DNA of 59,123 nt from assembly GCA_002238865.1 (NCBI GenBank), contig MPNE01000026.1, positions 1-59,123 of the forward strand, written 5' to 3'. Within the stretch, counting starts at the first letter, position 1. Every line of letters starts with the position of its first letter. Shown here in pieces: positions 36,404 to 45,123 of this stretch. The translations under genes and the position numbers were made by a program. This DNA is from Gemmatimonadetes bacterium bin94 (GTDB taxonomy: Bacteria; Gemmatimonadota; Gemmatimonadetes; Longimicrobiales; Gaopeijiaceae). Under the pieces are notes generated by a model. It was not told the origin of the DNA, ran no database searches, and was given only the letters and a program-made list of their open reading frames with translations.

Positions 36404-38488
36404 ATGCGATCAGTCCGTTTGGCAGTCACCGCCCATGTCGCCGTTGCCCTTGCGCACGTCGCTGCCGCCCCCGCACCCCTGGACGCGCAGGTCGTCCGCG
36501 CGGAGATCGACGCGCGGACCCCGTTCGCGGGCGGACACCCGTTCGCCGACACGGGTCCGTACGAGAGAATCGTCGGGCGACTGTACATCGAGGTCGACCC
36601 GGACGACCCGGCCAACGCCCGGGTGAGCGACCTCGCGCTGGCCCCGACGAACGAACGCGGACGCGTGGAGGTTTGGACCGACTTCTTCCTGCTCAAGCCC
36701 GTGGACCTTGCGCGCGGCAACGGGCGCCTGCTCTATGACGTGGCCAACCGAGGCAACAAGGTCGCGCTGGGAACCTTTAGCGGCGGGGGCGGGAACGACC
36801 CGACCGCGCTGGGGGACGCCGGCGACGGGTTCCTCATGGAAGAGGGCTACTCGGTCCTGTGGAGCGGGTGGAGCGGGGACGTGGAGGCCGGCAACGGCCG
36901 CGTGCAGATCGGGGTGCCGATTGCGCGCAACCCGGACGGAAGCTCGATCGTCGGACGCATCTACGCAGAGCTGGAGTCGACCGTCTACGGCCTGTACATC
37001 GCGAATGTGCTGGAGCCCGGGAGCGATGCCGCGATGCGCAGGTACTACAGCCTTCCCTTCGACTGGGGAAGTTCGCGGCCCTATCCGTCGGCTACGACGG
37101 ACAACGGCAGCGCGACCCTGGTGAAGCGGCCACGCCGCGACGCGAAGGGGGTGGAGATTCCACGGGAAGAGTGGAGCTTCGGGCGTCTGGAGAATAGCGC
37201 GGTCGTGCCCGATCCGACCTGGGTATACATGGAGGAGGGGTTCGAGCCGGGGTGGCTCTACGACCTCGTCTACGAGGGGAAGGACCCCAGGGTCACCGGG
37301 CTGGGACTCGCGGCCACGCGGGACGTGATCTCGTTCTTCCGCTACGGGTCGGATGAGGACGGGCCGCGGGCCAATCCGCTCGCCGGGGCGGTGGAGTTCG
37401 CCTACGGCTACGGGGGATCGCAGTCCGGCCGCTTCCTGCACCACTTCGTCTACGAGGGGTTCAACGCGGACCTGGAGGGACGGTTCGTCTTCGACGCCAT
37501 CCTGCCCCATGTCGCGGGCGCGGGGAAGGGGATCTTCAACCATCGGTTCGGCCAGACCACACGCCACGGAAGCCACCACGAGGAAGGGCTGTATCCGTCG
37601 GACTTCTTCCCCTTCAACTCCGTCCGGCAAGTGGATCCGGTCACTGGAGCCAGCGGCTCGATGCTCGACCGGGCGCGCGCGAGCGGCCACGTGCCCAGGG
37701 TCTTCTTCACGCAGACTTCGACCGAGTACTGGTCGCGGGCGGCGTCGTTGCTGCACACCGATGTCGAGGGCGCGGTCGACGCCGAGCTCGATCCGTCGGT
37801 GCGCATCTACATGATTGCGGGCACGGCGCATAACTCGATGACCGGGGGCGTCTATCAGAGTCCAGTGAACCGGGCTGCGACGCGGCCTGTGATGAGGGCG
37901 CTGCTCGTGGCGCTGGACCGGTGGGTCGCCGAGGGGATCGAGCCCCCGGAGAGCCGCTATCCCCGGATCGACGACGGCACGCTGGTTGATCTGGTGGCGT
38001 TTCGTGCCGCCTGGCCCGCGATCCCCGGGGCTTTGGCGCCCGAGGACCTGTATCGGCCGTTGAGGCTCGATCCCGGCCCCCGCTGGGCTGGCGAGGGGAT
38101 TGCCGACCACGTGCCGCCGAGAGTCGGGCCGGCGTTCCGGACGCTGGTGCCCGTGGTCGACGCGGATGGCAACGAGTTGGCGGGGATCCGGTTGCCGCAC
38201 GTGGCGGTGCCGCTTGCGACCTACACCGGGTGGAACCTTCGGGATCCCTCCTGGGGCGCGAGCGGAATGCTCACCCGGTGGATGGGGTCGTACCTGGCGT
38301 TCCCTCAAACCGGGGTGGAGCGGTCGAGCCTGGGGGACCCGCGCAGGTCGGTGCAGGACCGATACCCCACCGACGACGCGTACGTGGCCGAGGTCGAGCG
38401 CGTGTGCCGTGAGCTGGTGGCCGGCGGGTATCTGCTGGAGCGAGATGCCGTGGCGCTGATGCGGGAGGCGGCGGAACGGGAGTGGTGA
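36404..38488 (+). CDS. Exported alpha/beta hydrolase of the Abhydrolase_10 type
   Basis: 694 aa. Signal peptide (residues 1-28, ending LDAQ). The large N-terminal domain contains RLYIEVDP, LLYDVANRGNK and GDGFLMEEGYSVLWSGWSGDV, all typical of the family. The nucleophile region is YGYGGSQSGRFL, with Ser339 the probable catalytic residue; VRIYMIAGTAHN may supply the acid-His part. Substrate unknown, an ester is inferred. Convergent with gamma-glutamyltransferase; an AT-rich dyad (site c) lies in the 83-bp gap. Confidence 0.85.
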   Translation: MRSVRLAVTAHVAVALAHVAAAPAPLDAQVVRAEIDARTPFAGGHPFADTGPYERIVGRLYIEVDPDDPANARVSDLALAPTNERGRVEVWTDFFLLKPVDLARGNGRLLYDVANRGNKVALGTFSGGGGNDPTALGDAGDGFLMEEGYSVLWSGWSGDVEAGNGRVQIGVPIARNPDGSSIVGRIYAELESTVYGLYIANVLEPGSDAAMRRYYSLPFDWGSSRPYPSATTDNGSATLVKRPRRDAKGVEIPREEWSFGRLENSAVVPDPTWVYMEEGFEPGWLYDLVYEGKDPRVTGLGLAATRDVISFFRYGSDEDGPRANPLAGAVEFAYGYGGSQSGRFLHHFVYEGFNADLEGRFVFDAILPHVAGAGKGIFNHRFGQTTRHGSHHEEGLYPSDFFPFNSVRQVDPVTGASGSMLDRARASGHVPRVFFTQTSTEYWSRAASLLHTDVEGAVDAELDPSVRIYMIAGTAHNSMTGGVYQSPVNRAATRPVMRALLVALDRWVAEGIEPPESRYPRIDDGTLVDLVAFRAAWPAIPGALAPEDLYRPLRLDPGPRWAGEGIADHVPPRVGPAFRTLVPVVDADGNELAGIRLPHVAVPLATYTGWNLRDPSWGASGMLTRWMGSYLAFPQTGVERSSLGDPRRSVQDRYPTDDAYVAEVERVCRELVAGGYLLERDAVALMREAAEREW

Positions 38489-38505
38489 TGGCAGGCGGCA
38501 AGAAT

Positions 38506-38525
38506 ACTTAACATTATTGTTTAGT
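38506..38525. promoter_or_regulatory. AT-rich dyad, site c: ACTTAACA-TTAT-TGTTTAGT
   Basis: Same geometry as the other sites but between two convergent genes, where an operator is not expected. It may mark a former promoter or a different role of the repeat. Confidence 0.55.
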
Positions 38526-38571
38526 GTTCCGAAAGCACGCGGGGTGGACACCCTGAAGGCACTGCCGCACC

Positions 38572-40251
38572 TCAGTGCCCGGCCGCCATCCCGTCCATCC
38601 GCGGCTCCGAAGCAGCGGCCCAGCCCCGCTCCAGCCTCATGATCGCCTGCCCGCCGCCGAAAAACACGCCGGTGGGATCTGCCAGCACGTGCCCCATCGC
38701 CTCCAGTTGCTGCCGCACCGCGAGCGGCACGACGGGCTCGATCGCCACGCGGTTCCCGGACAGGTGGTTGAAGCGCGCGGCATCGAGGGCCCCCTGCAGG
38801 TCCATGCCGAAGTCGACGAGGTTGATCAGCACCTGCACGTGCCCCTGGGGCTGCATGGCGCCCCCCATCACCCCGTAGCTCAGCCACGGCACCTCACGGC
38901 CATCGGCCGCCGTCTTCGTGACGAAAGCCGGGATGATCGTATGAAACGGCCGCCGCCCCGGCGCCACCGCGTTTGCCCGATCGGGATCGAGCGAGAACCC
39001 GACGCCACGGTTCTGAAGCGCAAACCCGGTCCCCGGCACGACCACGCCCGACCCGAACGCGCTCGCGATGCTGTTGATGAACGACACCATGTTGCCGTGG
39101 CGGTCCGCGACGGTGAAGTACGTGGTCTCGCTCGCGGTGATCGCGGTGCCGGGGTCGGCCCGCTCGATCGCGCGCTCGGGATCGAGCAGCGCGCGCCGTG
39201 AATCGATGAACTCGTCGCTCAGCAGGTCGTCCGGCGAGACCCTCATGGTGCCGGGATCGCCGACGAAGTGCTCCAGATCGGCGTACGCGAGCTTCTTGGC
39301 CTCGATGAGGTGGTGCAGATACGCCACCGAGTTGTGTCCCATGACCTTCAGATCGAACGGCTCCAGGAGGCTCAGCATTTCGAGGGCGGCGATCCCCTGC
39401 CCGTTGGGCGGCAGTTCATGGAGGCGGTAGCCTCGATACGGCACGGAGATAGGCTCCACCCCGTCCACTTTGTGGGCCCGGAGGTCGTCCATGGTGAGGA
39501 ATCCGCCCAGCTCGGCGACGCGCTGGACGATCGCTTCCCCCAGCTCACCGCGATACAGCACGTCCGGCCCGCCTTCCGAGATCAGCCGAAGCGTGCGCGC
39601 GAAGTCGGGGTTGCTGAACCACTCGCCCGGGCGCGGGGCACGCTTGCCGTCGATGAGGAACGTGACGCGGGCCCCATCGTCCCGGCGGAGCATCTCCTCC
39701 GCCCCCTCCCAGAAGTCGACGATCACCGGACTCGCGGGGAATCCGTGCTCCGCCATCCGGATTGCCGGTTGGAGCGCGTCGGCGAGCGAGATGGTGCCGT
39801 AGTTGTCGAGCAGCGCCTGCCAGCCAGCCAGGGCGCCGGGCACGGTGATCGTCTCGGCGCCGGAGCGCGGCATCTGCTCGTGACCGCGGCCGACCAGCTC
39901 CGCGCGGGTCATGAGCGTGCCGGCGCGGCCGCTGGCGTTGAGCCCTACCAGGCGCTGCTCGTCGGCCAGCCAGATGATCGCGAACATGTCGCCGCCGATG
40001 CCCGTCATCATGGGCTCGACCACGTTCAGCATGGCCGCGGTGGTGACTGCGGCATCGATCGCGTTGCCGCCTCCTTGCAGCACGGCCAATCCGGCGCCGG
40101 TGGCGAGGGGCTGGCTGCTGGCGACGACGCCGTTGGGCGCGTAGACGGTGGAGCGGCCCGCCATCGTTCCCGAGCGGTCCTGCTGGGCGTGAGCCGGGTG
40201 GCCGGGGCCGACCAGGAGGCCGACGGCGGCCAATGCGGGCAGGATGCGCAT
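38572..40251 (-). CDS. ggt: Gamma-glutamyltransferase
   Basis: Cleaves gamma-glutamyl bonds of glutathione and similar compounds in the periplasm and can transfer the glutamyl group to peptides. Made as a proenzyme that cuts itself before Thr376 (SET-TYFTVADRHGN), the N-terminal nucleophile of the small subunit. Other landmarks are VVASSQPLATGAG, GGNAIDAAV, GIGGDMFAI, and GFALQNRGVGFSLDP. 559 aa from ATG 40251, which has AAGGAG 8 bp upstream; a longer frame to 40329 has no ribosome site. Signal peptide residues 1-23. Confidence 0.93.
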   Translation of the reverse strand: MRILPALAAVGLLVGPGHPAHAQQDRSGTMAGRSTVYAPNGVVASSQPLATGAGLAVLQGGGNAIDAAVTTAAMLNVVEPMMTGIGGDMFAIIWLADEQRLVGLNASGRAGTLMTRAELVGRGHEQMPRSGAETITVPGALAGWQALLDNYGTISLADALQPAIRMAEHGFPASPVIVDFWEGAEEMLRRDDGARVTFLIDGKRAPRPGEWFSNPDFARTLRLISEGGPDVLYRGELGEAIVQRVAELGGFLTMDDLRAHKVDGVEPISVPYRGYRLHELPPNGQGIAALEMLSLLEPFDLKVMGHNSVAYLHHLIEAKKLAYADLEHFVGDPGTMRVSPDDLLSDEFIDSRRALLDPERAIERADPGTAITASETTYFTVADRHGNMVSFINSIASAFGSGVVVPGTGFALQNRGVGFSLDPDRANAVAPGRRPFHTIIPAFVTKTAADGREVPWLSYGVMGGAMQPQGHVQVLINLVDFGMDLQGALDAARFNHLSGNRVAIEPVVPLAVRQQLEAMGHVLADPTGVFFGGGQAIMRLERGWAAASEPRMDGMAAGH

Positions 40252-40357
40252 GAGGGTCACTCCTTGCGGGACTGTGTGGCGATGCGCGAGGCTGGTCGTC
40301 AAGCTGGCGGGCCGGATGGCTGCGATCAAGCGCCCGCATTCCCGGTGGAGGGCCTCA

Positions 40358-41173
40358 ATGACGCTTCACGAGTTCCTGGACTGTCACTACGGGGCGGACG
40401 GGGATGATGCCCTTCGTCGCATGCTCGACGGGGGCGCCGACCCGAACCGGTCGCGTGGGGAGCGCGCGGAGACTCCGCTTCACGTCGCCACGCGGCGGCG
40501 GCGGGCGTCGGCCGTGGACATTCTTCTTGCTCACGGCGCCGACATCGATGCCCGGACGGCGGGCGGCAAGACCGCATACGCGCACGCCGCCCGGCGCGGG
40601 TTCGACGAGGTCGCCGCCCTCCTCGCGCAGCGCGGAGCGGACACCGCGCTGAACCAGGCCGACCGATTCGCAGTCGCGATCGTGAGTGGACGCCTCGACG
40701 AGGCGCGGGCGATCGTTGAGGCGCACCCCGGCGTGGCCCGTACCGGCAATCCCGAGGAGGACCGCCTGCTGGCGGATGTCGCCGGCCGCAACGAGAGGGA
40801 GCCTGTCGCGTTCCTCATCGAGGCCGGCGCCGATCTCACCGCACGGGGTCTCGACGCCGGCACGCCGCTGCACCAGGCGGCCTGGTTCGGCCAGCCCGGC
40901 AATGCCCGCCTGCTGATCGATGCCGGGGCGCCCCTCGACCTCTTCGACGATGCCCACGAGTCCTCGCCTCTCCACTGGGCCGTTCACGGCTCCCGGTTTT
41001 CCGGCGGGGCCGCGGACCGTCAGGACGCCTATGTGGAGCTGGCCGGGATGCTGCTCGCGGCCGGGTCCAGCCTGCACTACCCGGAGGATCCGGGTGGCGA
41101 CGCGTACAAGCGACGACTCCTGGGCGACGCGACCCCGCAGGTCCGCGATGTGCTGCAACGGGCGATCGCATGA
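40358..41173 (+). CDS. Ankyrin-repeat protein (cytoplasmic)
   Basis: 271 aa from ATG 40358 with GGAG 8 bp upstream. Five or so ankyrin repeats (for example LLAHGADIDARTAGGKTAYAHAA, FLIEAGADLTARG, TPLHQAAWFGQPGNARLLIDAGA). No signal peptide and no CxxC tail, so it is not a third copy of the exported ankyrin proteins. It resembles DNA-adjacent stand-alone ankyrin proteins of unknown role. The stop overlaps the next gene's ATG. It is divergent from ggt. Confidence 0.82.
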   Translation: MTLHEFLDCHYGADGDDALRRMLDGGADPNRSRGERAETPLHVATRRRRASAVDILLAHGADIDARTAGGKTAYAHAARRGFDEVAALLAQRGADTALNQADRFAVAIVSGRLDEARAIVEAHPGVARTGNPEEDRLLADVAGRNEREPVAFLIEAGADLTARGLDAGTPLHQAAWFGQPGNARLLIDAGAPLDLFDDAHESSPLHWAVHGSRFSGGAADRQDAYVELAGMLLAAGSSLHYPEDPGGDAYKRRLLGDATPQVRDVLQRAIA

Positions 41174-42150
41174 ACCCCACCATGCCGGAGGTGAAGATGA
41201 CCCCCCGAATCCGCTCCTCGACGTCCCCCGCCGTGCGTTTCCCGGCACTGGCCGTGATCCTTGCGGGCCTCGCTGGATGCGAGCCGCAACACCGTTTCTG
41301 GATCGGCAAGGTCGTCGCTCAGTTCAACTACTCCAACCCCGGCATCGCGACGCTGGGGCTGATCGTGCAGACGGCGAATCCGGACGGGCTGTCGTTCTCG
41401 GATTACGTGCAGCGCCACATCATGGACCCGCTGGGCCGGCTGCTGACGGCCATGATGGACGGCGGCGAGTACAACGGCTACCGGGTGCTCGAGGCCGAGA
41501 CCGTCGACGAGATGCTGACGCCGCAGTTCGACGAGGAGATCGGCCCGGGGATCACCGTCGGCCTGGTGTGGCGGCTGCGGAACCATGGCGCCCGGAGCAT
41601 GTCGTTCGCGCACGCGGGGGGTCACATGTTCGGCTGGCGGACCGAGGGATACGGGTGGCCCGAGCTCGGCGTGACGCTCATGGCGGCGCACAACCAGTGG
41701 AGCCTGCCGGATCCGTCGCCCGAGGGCGGGATGATTACCGGGTTTGTCGAGGAATGGCTGATGGGCGAGCCGCCCGATGTGGATCTGACGCCGGCAACCG
41801 GGGAGTGGGCGTGGAAGGTGTCCTACGTCCGGGGCGTCGTGTACGCCGCGATGTTCAGGATGTACGTCGGGGTGGAGGGCGAAATCCCGGCGGACGGGCT
41901 GGAGGATGCGATCGCGTCGACGCGGGTCCGGCCGGGGGGGAGGGAGGACTGGGATCCGGACGGGTTCCGGGAGGGGGTGAGCGACATCCGTGAAGCGGGG
42001 TTCGGGTATGAGGAGGTCAACGGCTTCTGGGCTTCCGCGGCCAGCCGGGTGACGGTCGAGGAGGCGGAGGTGATTCTGAGGGAGCTGGGGGCGCGCTTTC
42101 CCGGCTCCAGCGCGGTGTTGTTTCCGCCGGCGCGGGGGGAGAGTCGATAG
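41170..42150 (+). CDS. Beta-lactamase-fold serine hydrolase lacking its SxxK region (degraded, lipoprotein)
   Basis: 326 aa. Lipobox LAGC is followed at once by RFWIGKVVAQFNYSNPG. In intact family members FxIGSVSK carries the nucleophile Ser and Lys, and YSN lies about 100 residues later; here the two are fused, so the nucleophile is gone. A second gap follows MDPLG, joining directly to RLLTAMMDGGEYNGYRVLEAETVDEML. The late HAGG motif survives. Both deletions keep the frame. Catalysis is therefore unlikely; it may be a pseudogene still open or a binding protein. ATG overlaps the ankyrin stop. Confidence 0.72.
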   Translation: MNPTMPEVKMTPRIRSSTSPAVRFPALAVILAGLAGCEPQHRFWIGKVVAQFNYSNPGIATLGLIVQTANPDGLSFSDYVQRHIMDPLGRLLTAMMDGGEYNGYRVLEAETVDEMLTPQFDEEIGPGITVGLVWRLRNHGARSMSFAHAGGHMFGWRTEGYGWPELGVTLMAAHNQWSLPDPSPEGGMITGFVEEWLMGEPPDVDLTPATGEWAWKVSYVRGVVYAAMFRMYVGVEGEIPADGLEDAIASTRVRPGGREDWDPDGFREGVSDIREAGFGYEEVNGFWASAASRVTVEEAEVILRELGARFPGSSAVLFPPARGESR

Positions 42151-42168
42151 TTAACATAAATGTTTAAT
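42149..42168. promoter_or_regulatory. AT-rich dyad, site d: AGTTAACA-TAAA-TGTTTAAT
   Basis: Overlaps the stop codon of the degraded serine hydrolase and precedes the beta-propeller remnant. Same spacing as the other sites. Confidence 0.55.
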
Positions 42169-42173
42169 ATCGG

Positions 42174-42713
42174 CACACAACGCGACTGCGTTTCTCGCGT
42201 CCGGCTGCGGTCCCCACGGGCCGCAACCGGGTCATTGATTCCTGTGACTCGCGTGGTCGGCAGGGAGGGCGAAGGATCGCGGGAATTCCGCCATATCGGG
42301 CGTGCGAAACGCGTTCCGGGTGGTATACTGGTCTCGGACGTCTCACGCCGTCGCGTGTCGGTGATCTCTCACGACGGCGAGTTTCTGCGCTCGCAGAGCG
42401 TACTTGACGCGGAGCGTCCGAGCCGGATCTGGAGGATTGGCCCATCAGCGAAGTGGCCCCGGCAATTGACGCCCTTCTGACAGACTTCGACGAGCGGCTA
42501 TGGGTCAGGGACTATCGACTTCCCGATCAGGACAGCGTGACCTGGCGAGTGTGGGACATCGGCCGGGGACAGCTGCTCTTGACGGCGCGAATCGGTGGAG
42601 AGGACGAACTGCTCGACGCGCGCGACGACGTGGTGTTGCTGCGTCGGCTGGACGAGTTCGACGTGCCCCGGGCCGTGGTCATGCAACTCCGCGCGCCGCC
42701 CGGAGACGGCTGA
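42174..42713 (+). pseudogene. 6-bladed beta-propeller gene remnant
   Basis: Two fragments in different frames. The first (to about 42450) has VTRVVGREGEGSREFRHIGRA, SDVSRRRVSVISHDGEF, matching the N-terminal blades of the propeller family seen at 35.2 kb. The second (about 42453-42713) has DALLTDFDERLWVRDYRLPD and ends AVVMQLRAPP, matching the last blades. About half of a usual 380-residue protein is missing from the middle, and no signal peptide remains. Confidence 0.65.
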
Positions 42714-42729
42714 GGCCAGGCGGCGGGAT

Positions 42730-42749
42730 ACTAAACAAACATGTTTAGT
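42730..42749. promoter_or_regulatory. AT-rich dyad, site e: ACTAAACA-AACA-TGTTTAGT
   Basis: The best copy: both 8-bp arms are perfect. It lies between the propeller remnant and the methyltransferase remnant. Confidence 0.7.
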
Positions 42750-42799
42750 TCAAATTCTAATGACAGCCGCTGCGGTTTTCTGCGGCGCAGACTCCTAGA

Positions 42800-43195
42800 G
42801 CCCCCGACGATTCCGAGCAATCTCGTTCGCATTCTGGAGAACGCCACGCTCACACACTTCGCGCTCCTGACCTCGGCGACGCACATGGCGTGGCTACGCC
42901 ACATTGGAGGACGGCTCAAGACTACCGGTACTCCATCGGCCTCGTCTACAACACGTTTCCGACGCCCACCCGCTGGGCCAACAACGATAAGCTTGAGTCC
43001 TTGGCGCAGGCGGTCCTCGACGCCCGCGCGGCCTATCATGACGCAACGCTGGCGGATCTCTACGCCCCCGACCTGATGCGCCCAGCCAGCGGCGTGCCCA
43101 TCGGGCTCTCGACCGCGCGGTGGACCGGCTCTACGCCAGCCGGGGCTTCGCCTCTGAACGCGAGCGCGCCGAGCACCTGTTCATCATGCTCTATG
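42800..43195 (+). pseudogene. C-terminal remnant of an MmeI-like class I DNA methyltransferase
   Basis: Three consecutive frames spell the end of this family: NLVRILENATLTHFALLTS and HMAWLRHIGGRLK (about 42819-42920), DYRYSIGLVYNTFPTP and LAQAVLDARAAYHDATLADLYAPDLM (about 42920-43087), and ALDRAVDRLYASRGFASERERAEHLF (about 43100-43190). Intact proteins are around 900 residues or more, combine methylation and restriction, and end this way. Only the last 130 or so residues survive, with two frameshifts, so it is a dead fragment of a restriction-modification gene. Confidence 0.7.
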
Positions 43196-44167
43196 ATCCT
43201 CGAGCGGAGGAAGAATCCGAAAGACGTAGTCCGTCAAGATCAGCATGTTCATGCTGTGCTTGTGGGTCGAATAGGCCACCCGGCCATGCATGGCGGCGTG
43301 ACGATTGGGGACCGGATCCCGCTCGAATCTCTCCCGCTCGCCCTCGGTCCATACCTGCTCGTAGGTGTGCTTTCGAATGCGTTCGAGCATGACCCAGTCG
43401 AACAATTCTCTGAAGTCAATCTCGGTCGCCTCTCCCGATGCAACCAGTTTCTCGATCATCGGTCCTGAACGGTGTCCAGCACCGATGGTCCGCTCGATTT
43501 CGGGGAACAACAAGCGGCAGATGCACCGGTACAGTCCAGATTCGTGGGCTATGAGGGCCTCCCGGAACGTTGCCCTCGCTTCATCGTCAATGTGATACGT
43601 CGCGAGATCTAACTCCATGTGGTCACGAATCTTAGTCCAGCGGGTGCGGTAGTGGTCGGCGACGCGACTATCCAGCAGAGCACGGTCGTCTCTGCATCCT
43701 TCTACAAGCCGGTTGGGTACGGAATAGTGGGGAAGCCAGCCCACTTTGTTCAAAGCGTCGTGGACTTGTTTCCGCTCGTGGAACTTCTTCAGAGCAGGCT
43801 GAATCCGCTCCATGGCTTCGGCGGCCGCCTCAGCGGTTCGTTCGAATTCCTCCAGAAAGGGCGCGGCGGCGGCGGACCACTCATTCAGTCTCTCCAGGGC
43901 GGGACCCAGCGAACCCTCCATTTGCCGAACTGCTGCCGAGACCTGCGTTGCGATCGGTGTTGCCGCTAGGGCCAGGCGTTCGAAATCGCGGACGTACGTG
44001 CGGCCCGAAGTCTCTTGCAAGGCGCGAACGTCCTCGAAAATGGCTGCGATGTCATGGCCGTGCATTGCAGCGTATGCGTCTTTCGCTGCCCGGACCGCCG
44101 CAATCACCCGGTCGTCCCCTAAGGCCCGCACCGCGGCGACGACCCGGTCGTCCCTATTGGTCTCCAT
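43184..44167 (-). CDS. Antitoxin-like N-terminus joined to a HEPN-like domain protein
   Basis: 327 aa. Residues 1-62 (DDRVIAAVRAAKDAYAAMHG and IFEDVRALQETSGRTYV) look like the short partner proteins often encoded beside PIN toxins of the neighbouring type. Residues 60-130 are a coiled, Ala/Glu-rich region. Residues about 160-327 are helical and contain RHAAMH (289-294), an R-x4-H pattern as in HEPN ribonucleases, followed by GRVAYSTHKHSMNMLILTDYVF. HEPN assignment rests on this motif and on recollection of similar proteins; it may instead be a non-catalytic relative. The gene overlaps the PIN gene by 14 bp and follows it. Confidence 0.6.
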   Translation of the reverse strand: METNRDDRVVAAVRALGDDRVIAAVRAAKDAYAAMHGHDIAAIFEDVRALQETSGRTYVRDFERLALAATPIATQVSAAVRQMEGSLGPALERLNEWSAAAAPFLEEFERTAEAAAEAMERIQPALKKFHERKQVHDALNKVGWLPHYSVPNRLVEGCRDDRALLDSRVADHYRTRWTKIRDHMELDLATYHIDDEARATFREALIAHESGLYRCICRLLFPEIERTIGAGHRSGPMIEKLVASGEATEIDFRELFDWVMLERIRKHTYEQVWTEGERERFERDPVPNRHAAMHGRVAYSTHKHSMNMLILTDYVFRILPPLEDHRA

Positions 44168-44642
44168 GGCTGACCTCCATCAGTTCGTTGGGAGTGCAGA
44201 TGACAGGGGGCTCGTACCCGTCGCTCCGGCACACCCGCTCGATCCGGGACCGCATGGTCGCATTGGCGATGTGGCGGAAGTTCCAAGTCACAAGATAGTG
44301 GACACGATTCGTAACGGCGATGGCGATGTGGGCGGCGTCCACCGCGGCGCTGGGAGGAACCGCGCGCGAGGCAATGAGTTCGCGCGCCAGTTGCTCCGCC
44401 TCTTCGGTCGCATCGAGAAGCGTCACGCCATCGAGCCTCATCAGCCGGGCACTAGCGGCATTCGGATGTCCCTGCTTGGCTTCGCGAATCACGAGCTCCG
44501 AAGCGGCGAGGTGAAATCTGTCCCGGGCGGTACGCCACCACTCGCGAGTCACCTGCTGACGGGCCACGATCACGACATCGCGTGACGGGCGAGCCGTCAA
44601 ATAGCTGACGACCGATGTCTCGATATACGCGACAGACTTCAT
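44154..44642 (-). CDS. PIN-domain ribonuclease toxin (VapC-like)
   Basis: 162 aa from ATG 44642. PIN fold landmarks are YIETSVVSYLTARPSRD (acidic Glu8), Glu54 in VIREA, Asp102 in VDAAHIAIA and the LVTWNFRHIAN stretch, where Asn121 stands in place of the third Asp. Such proteins are metal-dependent RNases in toxin-antitoxin pairs. The frame continues upstream to 44741, but ATG 44642 gives the usual family N-terminus. It is the upstream member of a two-gene overlap with the antitoxin/HEPN-like gene, reversing the usual antitoxin-first order. Confidence 0.85.
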   Translation of the reverse strand: MKSVAYIETSVVSYLTARPSRDVVIVARQQVTREWWRTARDRFHLAASELVIREAKQGHPNAASARLMRLDGVTLLDATEEAEQLARELIASRAVPPSAAVDAAHIAIAVTNRVHYLVTWNFRHIANATMRSRIERVCRSDGYEPPVICTPNELMEVSHGDQ

Positions 44643-44756
44643 CTTGGCTGTGTAATCCTTCCCCGGGCGTGAGAGCGCTTCAGATGCACTGCACCTTCCG
44701 ACAAGATAACTTCCGCTTCGGACTCCGTTCGCCCGGTCCACTGGCGAAACAAAGGG

Positions 44757-44912
44757 TCACCGCTCGAACCCTCCGGCGCCACGCTCGGGGCCTCGGGGCT
44801 GGGGCGGCAAGGGGGGAATACGGGTTATGCTCCGCTCGCGCTCCTTCATCTCCCGCGCCGCCCGCTCCATGTCGGTCGGCGGTCCGCGCCGCTCCGCGTC
44901 CCGCAGCCCCAT
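44757..44912 (-). CDS. Possible small charged protein upstream of the PIN gene
   Basis: About 51 residues from an ATG at 44912 (frame open to about 44975), with alternating charged residues such as MGLRDAERRG and REMKERERS and a Pro-rich tail ending in GGFER. It lies 115 bp upstream of the PIN start on the same strand. It could be a small regulator, the tail of a lost gene, or chance. No family recognised. The remaining bases between 44643 and 45123 contain site f and no other gene. Confidence 0.25.
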   Translation of the reverse strand: MGLRDAERRGPPTDMERAAREMKERERSITRIPPLPPQPRGPERGAGGFER

Positions 44913-45012
44913 TCGGTAGGCCTCCCTGACCTCCCGCTCGATCTGCCGGGCGCCGCCAGACCGTCATGTCGACCCGATCCTCGTGGCACGGCCCCGACAA
45001 GATAAGATGTAT

Positions 45013-45046
45013 AGTAAACATGACATCATGTAAATTTTGCTTTACA
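45013..45046. promoter_or_regulatory. Composite AT-rich dyads, site f
   Basis: A GTAAACA half-site (45014-45020) like the other sites is followed by two overlapping dyads: ACATGA-CA-TCATGT (45018-45031) and TGTAAA-TTTTGC-TTTACA (45029-45046). Position is upstream of the PIN/HEPN-like genes and downstream of the 45.1-kb hydrolase gene, so it is a likely control region for the toxin genes. Confidence 0.5.
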
Positions 45047-45123
45047 GCGTGAAGAGGTGAAGCCGAGCGCCCGGCCCGGATGCATCGCCGGTCGAATGCC
45101 GGGGGGATTTTGTCCACGGGCTG

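Noticed and set aside
36410-38887. 825-codon minus-strand frame across the alpha/beta hydrolase gene
   Set aside because: Same composition artefact; the plus-strand gene has a signal peptide and conserved motifs.
42890-43468. 192-codon plus-strand frame as an intact gene
   Set aside because: Only its middle part matches the methyltransferase tail; the rest is out of frame and runs antisense into the HEPN-like gene.
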